Below are positions 16,043-25,297 of a stretch of DNA of 64,000 bases, piece after piece. Source of the stretch: a virus. The translations under genes were made by a program, and so were the position numbers. The notes beneath the pieces were generated by a model that did not search any database, was not told where the DNA came from, and was given only the letters and a program-made list of their open reading frames with translations. The stretch lies in the IMG/VR virus record IMGVR_UViG_3300044632_001003, positions 1 through 64,000 of that record; one strand, given 5' to 3'. Each line of letters begins with the position of its first letter. Position 1 is the stretch's first letter.

Positions 16043-18214
16043 TTAAACAGTACCGATTACTTCTTCAAAAGCAACACCAGTTCTGGTGGCAACAAAAGTT
16101 AGTCCGATGAAATTGATAGAACGAGCAGGTTTGATGTATATATCAGCAACAAACTCATTTGCATCAATGACAGCGGCAGTGTTGTTTGTTTCGTCACAAA
16201 CAACAACATAATCAAAGATTCCTCTCTTGGCTTGAACATCACGAAGGAATGGTTCAACAATATTTACAAAGTTAGTTCTTGTAATTTCATCGTTGAATTC
16301 AAAAAGTTGATCTCTAGCAGCTGCTGAGATTGCATCTTCCAGATAGAGGAATAGTCTGCGAACATTGATTCTATCAAATGCAGATGCTCTTGCGAGAGCA
16401 GTCTTATCACCAAAGAGAATGATTCCAGAACCAGGTGAGAAGATTACTGGATTAATTCTTGCAGAGTAGAGACGATCTCTCTGTGCCTTAGATGGATTAT
16501 ATGCTAGTTTAATAGCATTCAGGATAGTTCCTCTAGAAGTACCCGCTGGTGAGAACCATGGGAAATTGTTGATATCATTTCTGGCGCAGAGTCCAGCCAT
16601 GTCTCCATTTAGTGGAACATATCTAAATGTATTATTAAATCTATCAAACATGTACTTATATCCACTATCAAATACAGCATATGATGAAGAAGTCAGTGGA
16701 GCGTAGAAACTAAGTACATTATCTGTAATTGTTGAAGCAGAATTTACAGTAGCACTTCCAACTGCAGTTTCTGTAAGGAATGCACCCCTATATGGTGAGA
16801 TGAATGCAATGGCATCTTTTCTAATTTCAGCAACAGAAATTAGTTTGTTTGCTAATGCTTGTGCGTTTTCTTTTCCATATCCAGCTGAACCCATGATTAG
16901 GAAATTAATATTATATTCCTCAGTATTTTCAAATAAATCATATCCACCACTGATATCTGCAATCGAAGAACTTAAAGCACCTGTCGTTGCAATTCCACTG
17001 CTATAGTCATAGTTATATCCTTTTTCAAGAGTTAATGTGTTATTTCCAGTTGCTGAGAAAATAATACCCTCAGCTTCTTGGTCCCATGCATTATCTGATT
17101 GTAGAGTAAATCCACTGCTGAATCCAGTTGTAACGATTCCAGCAGGTTGGGAACCACCAAAGATATATGCTGAGTTATCTGCAAGATATCCTCTCCAATA
17201 TGATGGAGAACCTACAGAGAACTCTGCATCTTTTGCTTTGGAAAGTGAAAGATGCTTCTCAAGAATTGTCCCAACAGTGCCAGTAACTTCTCCAGTACCA
17301 TCAATTACAACCACATGAATTTCATCATGTCTTGCATTTCTAGTTTCTGCATATGCAGTTGTACCAGGTCTGCTTGCAATTGAATTCCATGCAATTGTTA
17401 CAGTTGTAATTCCAGCAGAAGAAATTACAATATTTTGATTGTCGAACCAATCTGAGACTCCACTATAAGAGGATGATGCATATGCGACGGACGAACCATT
17501 TGTGTGGAAACCAACCGATCCTGTTGCATTAAATGCATAAACTCCGCTTGGAGTATAATCTATTGGTGTTACAACTGATGTGGATGAGACTTTGCTCTGA
17601 ATCTTAACGCTAACGGTACTTTGTCCAATTCCAGTAACAACCCCTCTTAACGTAAATCCAGTTAATGAAGAAGTTGTACCAGCACCAATATCGGTTTTAC
17701 CATCAAGACCTTGAGTTACTCCGTAACCAACTGCAAGACCTGCAGTGCTAATTCCTGTCAGAATTTGGTCTGCTCTTGAGTCGATAAGTGCAACCTTTAG
17801 ACCATTTCCCCATGAACCTGGGTTTTTAGCTACCACAGTTACATTGGGAATGACATTCTCATCATATTGCTTATTTGTATAGTCGTCAAGACTATTAATT
17901 GTAACGCTAGTTGCTGCTCCTGCTAGAGCATTAGTTAAAGATGTTCCTGATGCTCTTACAACTCTTAGGGCTCCACCATATGCCAAATAAGATGAAGCAG
18001 TTAGCCACTGCTCATAGTGCTTATCAATTGTATATGGCTTACCAAAAACATTGAGTAGCTCCTGCTCATTTTGAATTAGTGTTGGCAAATTAACAGGGCC
18101 TTTGGCAAAAGGTGCAACAATAGCACCAACTTTATCAGAGGTTGGGTCTATCCTTCCATTAGTAAGATCAACCTCTCTTACTACAATTCCAGGAGATGCT
18201 AAATTTATAGGCAT
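16043..18214 (-). CDS. 18: gp18 contractile tail sheath protein
   Basis: The protein has 723 residues (T4 has 659). The N-terminus INLASPGIVVREVDLTNGR is the typical sheath start. The C-terminal sheath domain has FSPGSGIILFGDKTALARAS and NVRRLFLYLEDAISAAARDQ, then FEFNDEITRTNFVNIVEPFL. The variable, surface-exposed middle is rich in Ser/Thr/Gly. It contracts to drive the tube through the cell envelope. GGAG precedes the ATG, and an AATAAATA late promoter lies 35 nt upstream. Confidence 0.96.
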   Translation of the reverse strand: MPINLASPGIVVREVDLTNGRIDPTSDKVGAIVAPFAKGPVNLPTLIQNEQELLNVFGKPYTIDKHYEQWLTASSYLAYGGALRVVRASGTSLTNALAGAATSVTINSLDDYTNKQYDENVIPNVTVVAKNPGSWGNGLKVALIDSRADQILTGISTAGLAVGYGVTQGLDGKTDIGAGTTSSLTGFTLRGVVTGIGQSTVSVKIQSKVSSTSVVTPIDYTPSGVYAFNATGSVGFHTNGSSVAYASSSYSGVSDWFDNQNIVISSAGITTVTIAWNSIASRPGTTAYAETRNARHDEIHVVVIDGTGEVTGTVGTILEKHLSLSKAKDAEFSVGSPSYWRGYLADNSAYIFGGSQPAGIVTTGFSSGFTLQSDNAWDQEAEGIIFSATGNNTLTLEKGYNYDYSSGIATTGALSSSIADISGGYDLFENTEEYNINFLIMGSAGYGKENAQALANKLISVAEIRKDAIAFISPYRGAFLTETAVGSATVNSASTITDNVLSFYAPLTSSSYAVFDSGYKYMFDRFNNTFRYVPLNGDMAGLCARNDINNFPWFSPAGTSRGTILNAIKLAYNPSKAQRDRLYSARINPVIFSPGSGIILFGDKTALARASAFDRINVRRLFLYLEDAISAAARDQLFEFNDEITRTNFVNIVEPFLRDVQAKRGIFDYVVVCDETNNTAAVIDANEFVADIYIKPARSINFIGLTFVATRTGVAFEEVIGTV

Positions 18215-18249
18215 CTTTATTCTCCGTGCTATCCAGAATTATCTGAAAT

Positions 18250-18257
18250 TATTTATT
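18250..18257 (-). promoter_or_regulatory. T4-type late promoter (AATAAATA)
   Basis: AATAAATA on the minus strand, 35 nt before the gp18 ATG, in the gap after the small zinc-binding gene. Confidence 0.6.
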
Positions 18258-18298
18258 AAAAAGTCTATTTTGAATGGGGAAGCCATGCATGAGTATGA

Positions 18299-18529
18299 TC
18301 ACCAGTCAGGATATTCCCACTTTATTATTCCCCTTGGTCTCTTTCTAGTTTCTGTAGTCCTCTTAACAGTACATTCTTTGCATTCATAAGAATATGCAGA
18401 TGGAAAAGAACCTCTATCCTTGCGAGTTAAGTAAAAGTCTTCTAATAAATTTTTAACTTTTCCACAAACTCTACATCTCCTATCGAAAAATAATAAATGT
18501 TCTAATTCTATCTCCTTATCTAAATCCAT
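18299..18529 (-). CDS. Small zinc-binding protein, endonuclease VII-like N-terminus
   Basis: The protein has 76 residues. The ATG at 18529 overlaps the gp17 stop (TGATG), so it is preferred over a GTG 15 nt upstream. Two CxxC pairs (CRVC and CKEC, 30 residues apart) frame DFYLTRKDRGSFPSAYSYE, which matches the zinc-binding head of phage HNH/endonuclease VII proteins. The following HNH catalytic residues are absent, so it is either a stripped-down zinc ribbon or an unrelated zinc protein. Its place between gp17 and gp18 suggests late expression, perhaps a helper in packaging or DNA debranching. Confidence 0.75.
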   Translation of the reverse strand: MDLDKEIELEHLLFFDRRCRVCGKVKNLLEDFYLTRKDRGSFPSAYSYECKECTVKRTTETRKRPRGIIKWEYPDW

Positions 18530-20223
18530 CACATGTAGTCCCACATGTAGGACCTATCCCCATATTCATCAACATTCCATATTTCCAAAGTTTCCTGTCT
18601 ATTTGATTTGCTTGCAATCATCCAACGATCACCAGTATCTTGATCAATAATACTTTCCATATCATCTAAACCATCTGAAAGAAATCCAAATGGTGACATA
18701 TCTTGTTCTATCTGATTTTTTTGCTCCTCATAAATTCTTTTTCTTATATCATTGTCTGTCATCTCTTTAAAATAGTCTTGAGCAACAAGCCATGCAAAAA
18801 TAACCAAACACATTGCTAAGTCATCATTGCAACCTTCTTCTGCTTCGAACGATCTATTTTTTTGTATAAATGTTGTCAATTCTGAAATAACATCATAATC
18901 ATAAATCATCAACTTATCATCTTCAATAAGAGTTTTCAAGTTGGAGCATCCTAATTTTTTAACGGATGCAGTCATTCGAACTCCCAGCTGAGATTTCTTG
19001 CCACTAAATCCCGAACCAACAATCTGTCCCGCCCTACCTCTCATAGAGCACATAAGAATGTTGTCATATTCTAAATCAAAGTGAAGAATATTTGATACTT
19101 GGTCCCCAATATCATTTACTTCAATTAAAACCCAAGAATCATTATAACCTTTTGCTACTTCATGTATGATACTTGGAAATAGCATTGGTTTGATTTCATT
19201 ATTTTTATACTTACCAACAACTCGATAAGGAAACTCTGTAATATCAAAGATTACAAATGCAGAATAGTCATTGCCAATTCCACGAGCCACATCGACAGTC
19301 ATTAAATAGTTGTGCTCTTCTATTGGTTCTTCATAGATATCAAGACCTTTATTTCTTTTTATTGGGTCATTATATACTAAAGTTTTTAACTTACTTGGAT
19401 TAACTAGAGTATCAACAGATCCTAAGAATTCACACTCGAACTCAACTTTAAACTGTTGTTCTGAGGTGTTAGCAATCGTCTGCTCTTTCCATACAGCGTC
19501 TCTACCAGGTACTTCGGACCAATGAACGTCTGTTGGCACATATTCATTTCTACCGCGTTCAGAGTCATGCCACATACGGTAGAAGTGATTCATACCGCGT
19601 GGTGTAGAAACAATAATTACCTTTGTGCTTTGTCCAGAAGAAATAGTAGGATAAACAGAGGCAAAGAAGTCATCAGCAATGTGATTCGGGATGAAAGCGA
19701 ACTCGTCAAGAAAGATGATATTATAGGATCCGCCTCGGACAGCAGATGAAGAAGTAGAGTTAGCCGAAATCTTGGAGCCATTTTCTAGTTCTAAAGATCC
19801 TTTATTCCATGATATGATACCCTGTTGCATCCATTTAGGTAAGTTTTCATAAGCAAGTTGTAATCTTTGAAGTAAGTCTCTTGCTGTAGATGCTTTGTTC
19901 GCTAGAATAGCTATATTAACATTATCGTTGAATACTGCATAATGTAACAAATATGAAACACAAGTCGTAGATTTACCCGTCTGGCGGGGCATCTTACAAA
20001 TATTAAATCTGTTCTTGTGGAAATTATCAATTAATTTTTCTTGAAACGGATACATCTTAAATGGCACAAGACCGTGATCCAGAGAAACAATTTTAATATA
20101 ATTTCTGGCAAAATAAACAGGATTTTCTTTACACTTTAAGAACTCAATAATTTGTTCTTCGGTAAATTCAATTTGTGTATTTGCTTTTTTTAGATTAGGA
20201 TTACCAAGATAAACTTCACTCAT
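18529..20223 (-). CDS. 17: gp17 terminase large subunit
   Basis: The protein has 564 residues (T4 has 610). The ATPase domain has Walker A MPRQTGKS (residues 78-85) and Walker B IIFLDEFAF (near 169-177). The C-terminal RNase H-like nuclease contains MTVDVARGIGNDYSAF, WVLIEVNDIGDQV and CNDDLAMCLVIFAW, carrying the acidic metal ligands. It powers DNA packaging through gp20 and cuts the concatemer at headful. It lies downstream of a structural gene and is coupled to a small zinc-binding gene. Confidence 0.97.
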   Translation of the reverse strand: MSEVYLGNPNLKKANTQIEFTEEQIIEFLKCKENPVYFARNYIKIVSLDHGLVPFKMYPFQEKLIDNFHKNRFNICKMPRQTGKSTTCVSYLLHYAVFNDNVNIAILANKASTARDLLQRLQLAYENLPKWMQQGIISWNKGSLELENGSKISANSTSSSAVRGGSYNIIFLDEFAFIPNHIADDFFASVYPTISSGQSTKVIIVSTPRGMNHFYRMWHDSERGRNEYVPTDVHWSEVPGRDAVWKEQTIANTSEQQFKVEFECEFLGSVDTLVNPSKLKTLVYNDPIKRNKGLDIYEEPIEEHNYLMTVDVARGIGNDYSAFVIFDITEFPYRVVGKYKNNEIKPMLFPSIIHEVAKGYNDSWVLIEVNDIGDQVSNILHFDLEYDNILMCSMRGRAGQIVGSGFSGKKSQLGVRMTASVKKLGCSNLKTLIEDDKLMIYDYDVISELTTFIQKNRSFEAEEGCNDDLAMCLVIFAWLVAQDYFKEMTDNDIRKRIYEEQKNQIEQDMSPFGFLSDGLDDMESIIDQDTGDRWMIASKSNRQETLEIWNVDEYGDRSYMWDYM

Positions 20224-20226
20224 AAT

Positions 20227-21657
20227 TTAGTAAATCTCCCTCCACTGAAGAGCAGCAGCAACGCTAGCAGTGGCATTACCAGTAGTAGTGATGGTTCTTA
20301 CAACAAGCACATAAATTTCAGAGTTTGATGAATCTATATTTTGAACAATAATATTTTTCTTTGCCTGACTTAACGTACCAGAAGCAACTGGTGAAAGTGA
20401 GTTTTGTGATGCACCAGAAGGAACATAACCAGATGCAAAAACATCACCATTATTGTAAGTTGTTGCATTAATACAAAACTCAACACCACTATTATCAGAA
20501 GCAGAAGTCCAAGTTAAAGTTCCCGCATTACTCAAATAAGCAGAACTTGGAAGTTTTATAACTTTATAAACAATACTATTTGTTTCACAGAATAATGAAA
20601 TATTATTCAATTTAACTGATATTCTATTTGGATATCCCTGAAAAATATTTTTGAGACGAATGGCAACCAAAGGAAGTTCTGTTCCTGCTGGTGTTGGTGT
20701 GGTTCTTGTAGCAGTCATTGTATAAGCAAAGTCAATACCACTTTCTACATATCCACCTTCTGACATTACAGAAGAACAAATCTGATCAAATGATGCTCCA
20801 ATACCTACACCAGTATTTCGGAGTTCGCAACGAACTGGTAGGTTTGGATTTGCAATATAAACTGTGCTCTGATAGTTGGAATGGTTGAATTCGTGTGCGG
20901 TGATGAGTTGTCCATTATGAGCAAATCCACAACGAACTCTACCAACACCTAACCACTGAAAATCTATAAATGCAAGTTGAGTTTTTGTAATATCTAAATT
21001 GAACCCAGAAGTTCCCGTTCCATCACATTTATCTCTGTTCCATTGTGATTGTGGAATCCTGGTTTCGGTTGCAATACCACTTACAAAAGTTCTGATTACC
21101 CAATTGTTTGTTCCAATACCAGTATTTATTCCATCAGAAGTATTAAGACCCACCTGTTCAAAATAAATTCCGTCTCTATCATCAAAATATCCAGTTCTTT
21201 TAGTTGCATTTCGTTGAGGAGCATAGAAGTTAAAAGAACTAAAAATTAGTTGTCCTTTTCCTGGTTGATAGTGATGATAAAACTTCGTTTGATGAACACT
21301 AAATGCAGTTGTTCCAATACCAGTTTGTAATCTTGCACACGCTTGGTTTTGCAAAAATGATACTGTTGAACCTGCACCAGAAACACTATCCAAAAAGTTT
21401 GGGTCAATAGCATATAAGTGCTTGTAGTCGCCAAGAGTAAATGGTTCAGAAACTCTACTCCTACCAAATGCATCAACAGCATTTGTATCTGGGTTGATAG
21501 TAATAAGAGTATCTGATGAAATTCCAACAGTTCCAGTAACTGGAAATGGGTTGTCAAGTGTAACTACCTCGCCATTTTTATTGGCGATCATATTAACTTC
21601 AAAAAGAGTTCTCTCTTGATTTAAAAAATCTTGAGTACTTTTATTAAATTGTGCCAT
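20227..21657 (-). CDS. Virion structural-type protein of unknown role
   Basis: The protein has 476 residues. Predicted largely beta: it begins with a helical AQFNKSTQDFLNQERTLFEV, then shows VDAFGRSRVSEPFTLGDYKH, ARLQTGIGTTAFSVHQTKFY and HHYQPGKGQLIFSSFNFY. The C-terminal part is Ser/Thr/Val-rich and ends in AALQWREIY. I recognise no catalytic motif. Genes of this type occur near gp16/gp17 in cyanomyoviruses, and composition suggests a capsid-surface, whisker or fibre-like protein. It is separated from gp17 by 3 nt and from the upstream 102-residue gene by 3 nt, so it is co-transcribed with them. Confidence 0.75.
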   Translation of the reverse strand: MAQFNKSTQDFLNQERTLFEVNMIANKNGEVVTLDNPFPVTGTVGISSDTLITINPDTNAVDAFGRSRVSEPFTLGDYKHLYAIDPNFLDSVSGAGSTVSFLQNQACARLQTGIGTTAFSVHQTKFYHHYQPGKGQLIFSSFNFYAPQRNATKRTGYFDDRDGIYFEQVGLNTSDGINTGIGTNNWVIRTFVSGIATETRIPQSQWNRDKCDGTGTSGFNLDITKTQLAFIDFQWLGVGRVRCGFAHNGQLITAHEFNHSNYQSTVYIANPNLPVRCELRNTGVGIGASFDQICSSVMSEGGYVESGIDFAYTMTATRTTPTPAGTELPLVAIRLKNIFQGYPNRISVKLNNISLFCETNSIVYKVIKLPSSAYLSNAGTLTWTSASDNSGVEFCINATTYNNGDVFASGYVPSGASQNSLSPVASGTLSQAKKNIIVQNIDSSNSEIYVLVVRTITTTGNATASVAAALQWREIY

Positions 21658-21660
21658 AAA

Positions 21661-21969
21661 TCACTGACCCCAAGACAATCTCTCTGGTTGATATCTTTGT
21701 GCGTTTTTAATTCTTGAAGTATTTACCTGATTTGGATAAACGTTATGAACGATTGCTCCAGGATATTCTCCTTGGATTTGTTCTGCAAGTTCATTTTTGG
21801 GAAGCATCTTGCCTTCCACTTCCAAACGATACATCTTCCCTTCCCAAACAACGTCGGCAAAGAAAGACTCGGTTGCTTGTTCTGGTTGAGAGGAACCTAC
21901 ATTTAGAGTTCCATTGAAATCACCATTGATAGTGATACTTTCTGAAATAAATTGTTGAAAAGATTTCAT
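21661..21969 (-). CDS. Small protein with capsid-targeting-like N-terminus
   Basis: The protein has 102 residues. The N-terminus MKSFQQFISES closely resembles the capsid-targeting sequence of T4 internal proteins (MKTYQEFIAEA type), and ISE|S fits a gp21 cleavage site. The remainder is a beta-rich unit (FFADVVWEGKMYRLEVEGKM) and ends RYQPERLSWGQ, an ending shared by cyanophage proteins I have seen described only as hypothetical. Packaging inside the head before maturation, and possibly ejection with DNA, is inferred. It lies between the 682-residue mosaic protein and the 476-residue structural protein. Confidence 0.75.
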   Translation of the reverse strand: MKSFQQFISESITINGDFNGTLNVGSSQPEQATESFFADVVWEGKMYRLEVEGKMLPKNELAEQIQGEYPGAIVHNVYPNQVNTSRIKNAQRYQPERLSWGQ

Positions 21970-21970
21970 T

Positions 21971-24019
21971 TTAGTTACAGTTCCAACGACGTAGTGCTTT
22001 GTTAATTCTTGAATCTGGGTCTCTTGCAGTTTTTGCAGAAGTCAGTTTTGATTTCATGCCTTTCATTCGACGGCAGAAGTTAGCACGGCGTTTCGCTCTT
22101 TTACCTTTTGGTTTCTTCTCAGTTACTGCAGTCTGAAGTTTTGAACCAGGATTCTCACGACGATAAGCATCTACTGCTGCTTGACTCAATCCATCAGTTT
22201 TATCCTGACGATTGACTTTCTGCCAATCTTCCATAAACTGTTGGAAGGTTTTTAAGTCTGGTTCATAATGTGCAACCTGCATCTCTTTTTTAGGTTCTTT
22301 TTTAGCAAGTGGTGAATTGATTCCTTGTCTAATCTGTTGATATTTTTGATCTATTTTTCCAGCAGCACCAGGATTCCCTTGCTTCAGTCTATCAACATCT
22401 TGTGGAGTCATTCCACCCATACCTGTTGTCTTTTTACCACCAATTTCAAAACTAGGACCTTCACCAAGTAAGTCACTACCAATACCTTTAGTTGGTTTTA
22501 ATGGTTCTGGTTTGATGATATCAATAAACTCTGCGTAATGATTTCCATTAGCATCTTCAATAGATACGCTCTCCTTATTCATTTCACCACTATCAACATA
22601 ATCTGCTGCAGTGTCGATGTAATCAGCTGCTTTTGTAATCTTTGACTGAACCCATGCTTCTATCTCACCTTCACCTTTCTTCATTTTTTTCTTAAGTCTA
22701 TTTGCAGCCTTAATGATTGTTGAAAGTTCTGAACGAGCCATTGAATACTCGTGGTCATAGGCTTCATTAGCAGGATGGACCGTTGCAATATTAAATTTTT
22801 CTTGATTTGATGGTTCGTATGGTATTGAAAACATGGACCAATATTTTGGACCATATCTGCACTCACGCATCTTTTCCATTTTTTTGCACTTTGGACAATA
22901 TCTCATTTCATTTTCAAAAATTGGACCATCCCAATCATATGCAAGTGCATTAGTACTCTCTGATTTTGTTCCCCAGTTATCAGCACCTTTTTTGCGGCAT
23001 TGAACAAGTGCTCCAGATGCATATGCACTTGGCCAAACCTTAAATCTTGCTTTTACTTTGTGATAACAGGCATCTTTGTTACCACTACCTTTGCCTGGTT
23101 TATCTTTCGATGCTTCGTTGAGTTCCATTGCTTCTTTGATTCCTGGTTCTGCTTTGACGTAATTTTTATCTTTTTTGCCTTTAGCAAAAGTTGGAACATT
23201 TGTTGGTTTTGCTGCTCCAGATTTTTGTTGCTGCCCCTTATCTTTTTGACGCTTACGGCGAATTGCTGATCTAATTAACGCTTCACCTTTTTTACCTTTT
23301 TTCTTTAAAGACTTTAATCTTCCGCTACTAAAACATTTAGGAGTTTTAGTTTCACCTGGTTCATTTGCACATGGAGAACCATCTGCCTGAACCCATCCTG
23401 GTTTTCCACTTTTAGATTTGGAACCTTTAAACCAATGGTGAAGGGTTCCTTCATTAATCCAATCATCTGGAGTTTTTTGATGCTTATCAACAAATGCATT
23501 ATGCAATTGTTTAGCAGTCATATCATGCTTTTTCATAATTTTTCTCATGAGACCATCAATAGAATCATAAGAAGTATCATCTAATTTTTTTAATCCTGAT
23601 TCGAGTTCTTCAACAGCATCATCCTCACAACCACAATGCTCCTTTACATCTTTAAATTTCTTATGATGTTTTTTAGCATCTGCCTCCATTTTTTTCAAAC
23701 GAGTATAATAATCTGGAATTTCATCTAGATGCTGAAGAGCAATATCTGTTGCAAGATCTTTATCCTTTGTGTGTTCATGCTCGATTGGAATTCCCATTTC
23801 AAGTTGCTTTTTTATAAAAGAAACTTCAAGGCGATGTTTCTTTGCAATTTGTTCAACTGTCTTATGGGACTTTACTTCGTGCATTTCATTGAATGGAGAT
23901 TCGGATTTAGTCTCTTCACCACGTTGTCTTTTTTTACGAGCAGCACAATGAGCCTTTTGAGAAAATCCACTAGGATTATCACAATTTATTGATCTTTTAT
24001 ATTTGTCAGACCAACTCAT
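21971..24019 (-). CDS. Modular Lys/Cys-rich protein between gp16 and gp17 (DUF5661/DUF5872-like modules)
   Basis: The protein has 682 residues and is strongly basic. Visible modules in order: SWSDKYKRSINCDNPSGFSQ (1-25); a helical EHTKDKDLATDIALQHLDEI module (about 80-110, DUF5661-like); a CGC helical segment (about 130-180); WFKGSKSKSGKPGWVQADGS with Cys (about 195-240); DACYHKVKARFKVWPSAYAS with CRKKG (about 315-350, DUF5872-like); a CPKC motif (about 375); a KTFQQFMEDW motif (about 605); and FCRRMKGMKSKLTSAKTARD near the end. Several possible gp21 sites (IKE|A, LNE|A, LGE|G) separate modules, suggesting an internal virion polyprotein. Function is unproven. Confidence 0.8.
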   Translation of the reverse strand: MSWSDKYKRSINCDNPSGFSQKAHCAARKKRQRGEETKSESPFNEMHEVKSHKTVEQIAKKHRLEVSFIKKQLEMGIPIEHEHTKDKDLATDIALQHLDEIPDYYTRLKKMEADAKKHHKKFKDVKEHCGCEDDAVEELESGLKKLDDTSYDSIDGLMRKIMKKHDMTAKQLHNAFVDKHQKTPDDWINEGTLHHWFKGSKSKSGKPGWVQADGSPCANEPGETKTPKCFSSGRLKSLKKKGKKGEALIRSAIRRKRQKDKGQQQKSGAAKPTNVPTFAKGKKDKNYVKAEPGIKEAMELNEASKDKPGKGSGNKDACYHKVKARFKVWPSAYASGALVQCRKKGADNWGTKSESTNALAYDWDGPIFENEMRYCPKCKKMEKMRECRYGPKYWSMFSIPYEPSNQEKFNIATVHPANEAYDHEYSMARSELSTIIKAANRLKKKMKKGEGEIEAWVQSKITKAADYIDTAADYVDSGEMNKESVSIEDANGNHYAEFIDIIKPEPLKPTKGIGSDLLGEGPSFEIGGKKTTGMGGMTPQDVDRLKQGNPGAAGKIDQKYQQIRQGINSPLAKKEPKKEMQVAHYEPDLKTFQQFMEDWQKVNRQDKTDGLSQAAVDAYRRENPGSKLQTAVTEKKPKGKRAKRRANFCRRMKGMKSKLTSAKTARDPDSRINKALRRWNCN

Positions 24020-24031
24020 TGAAAAAACACA

Positions 24032-24445
24032 TTACTCTTTATTATTTAGAAAACCTTGTTTAAGTAGTTTTGACAAATCGGCAGTTGATCCAACAAATAG
24101 TGCATTATTGTTAGTAACATTTGTTGTTTTAACCTTATCTTCTTCTACTTCCTTAAGTTTCTTTTGAAGGTCAATCAACTTATCAGTTGTATCAGCAACA
24201 CTTTTAATGAGTTGTCCAGCAACTTCATATGCCCTAGGACTACCACCTTCTCCCGCAAGCTCCATAATGCCATTGATGGCCTCTTGACCTTTTTCAATCA
24301 AAGAATACAAATTGGCACGAGTATATTCATAATCTTTTTTAATATCATCTTTATTTCCACCAACAATTTCAACATCTGTTGGTTGTTTTTCAACGATGCT
24401 AGAATCTGTATTAAAGGTCAAATCTAAATTTTCATATCCAGGCAT
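24032..24445 (-). CDS. 16: gp16 terminase small subunit
   Basis: The protein has 137 residues (T4 has 164). The helical core DDIKKDYEYTRANLYSLIEK followed by GQEAINGIMELAGEGGSPRA and YEVAGQLIKSVADTTDKLID is the two-helix coiled coil of T4-type gp16. It recognises concatemeric DNA and stimulates gp17. As in other cyanomyoviruses it is separated from gp17 by accessory genes, here three. Confidence 0.9.
   Translation of the reverse strand: MPGYENLDLTFNTDSSIVEKQPTDVEIVGGNKDDIKKDYEYTRANLYSLIEKGQEAINGIMELAGEGGSPRAYEVAGQLIKSVADTTDKLIDLQKKLKEVEEDKVKTTNVTNNNALFVGSTADLSKLLKQGFLNNKE
24042..24049 (-). promoter_or_regulatory. Candidate late promoter variant (CTAAATAA)
   Basis: CTAAATAA on the minus strand, 22 nt before the ATG of the 682-residue gene and inside the last codons of gp16. 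Spacing is typical of the NATAAATA promoters elsewhere in the window. Confidence 0.4.
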
Positions 24446-24451
24446 GATATT

Positions 24452-25297
24452 TTATACATCTCCACCTTGAACAATATTGTATCTTCTAGAGTCTGTAAAG
24501 AATTCCGTTGTCTCTGAGAATCCAAAGTCATCATCTGGTCCAAGAAGTGCATCATCAATTTGTGTTATGACTCCATCATTGTTCAGATCTTCAAGTGCCT
24601 TTGGAGTGACAGTATATCTCATTTCCCTCTTAGCAGAGGTTGTATTTGTACCACTATATGTATCAACTTGAACTTTTCTGATAAGACCGTCTGTTGTATC
24701 GGAAATGGCACCAAACAGATATGTTTTAACAGTAAATGATAGTGTATAAATTAAAGCTCTTCTTGTACTGAAATCACCTTCATAATCATCTGTAAATGAA
24801 ACATTATTCAGAATGATTGGCATATCTCTTTTTTCTCCAATTGAATCCACTAAGTCAATTGTTAGATTCAATGCTGGTTGAAAGCATGGTAAAATTTGCT
24901 CAACGATTTGAAGAGCATCATCATTTAGTTTGCAATAAATTGATAAATCGAATCCAATATTATATGGAACTGGCATAAAAACTTTCTTCAAATTAGTTCC
25001 ATCAGAAGCTTTAAATGATTGGGTTACGCCTGCTTTTCTACTTGCATCATAACTTAGAGAAACCATTTCAAATGACATTCTTGGTAGAGTCATTGCAATT
25101 GGTTTATTCAATTCCGATTGCTCAGTCAATCTAGCAAGAAACTTTTGTCTAGGACCATATGATAAAGGAACTCTAAGTTCATCAACTACATTAACATCAT
25201 TTTTATCATAATGCCTAATGTAAATTTGATTAAACAGGGTTCCAAATCCTATAATAGTTTTTCTAATAATTTCGTGATAATAGTAAGTACCTAACAT
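24452..25297 (-). CDS. 15: gp15 tail sheath stabiliser / tail terminator
   Basis: The protein has 281 residues (T4 has 272). It begins LGTYYYHEIIRKTIIGFGTL and contains RVPLSYGPRQKFLARLTEQS and TLPRMSFEMVSLSYDASRKA, hallmark gp15 sequences. A hexameric ring caps the finished tail and connects it to the neck (gp13/gp14). The ATG overlaps the gp14 stop as TAATG. Confidence 0.95.
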   Translation of the reverse strand: MLGTYYYHEIIRKTIIGFGTLFNQIYIRHYDKNDVNVVDELRVPLSYGPRQKFLARLTEQSELNKPIAMTLPRMSFEMVSLSYDASRKAGVTQSFKASDGTNLKKVFMPVPYNIGFDLSIYCKLNDDALQIVEQILPCFQPALNLTIDLVDSIGEKRDMPIILNNVSFTDDYEGDFSTRRALIYTLSFTVKTYLFGAISDTTDGLIRKVQVDTYSGTNTTSAKREMRYTVTPKALEDLNNDGVITQIDDALLGPDDDFGFSETTEFFTDSRRYNIVQGGDV

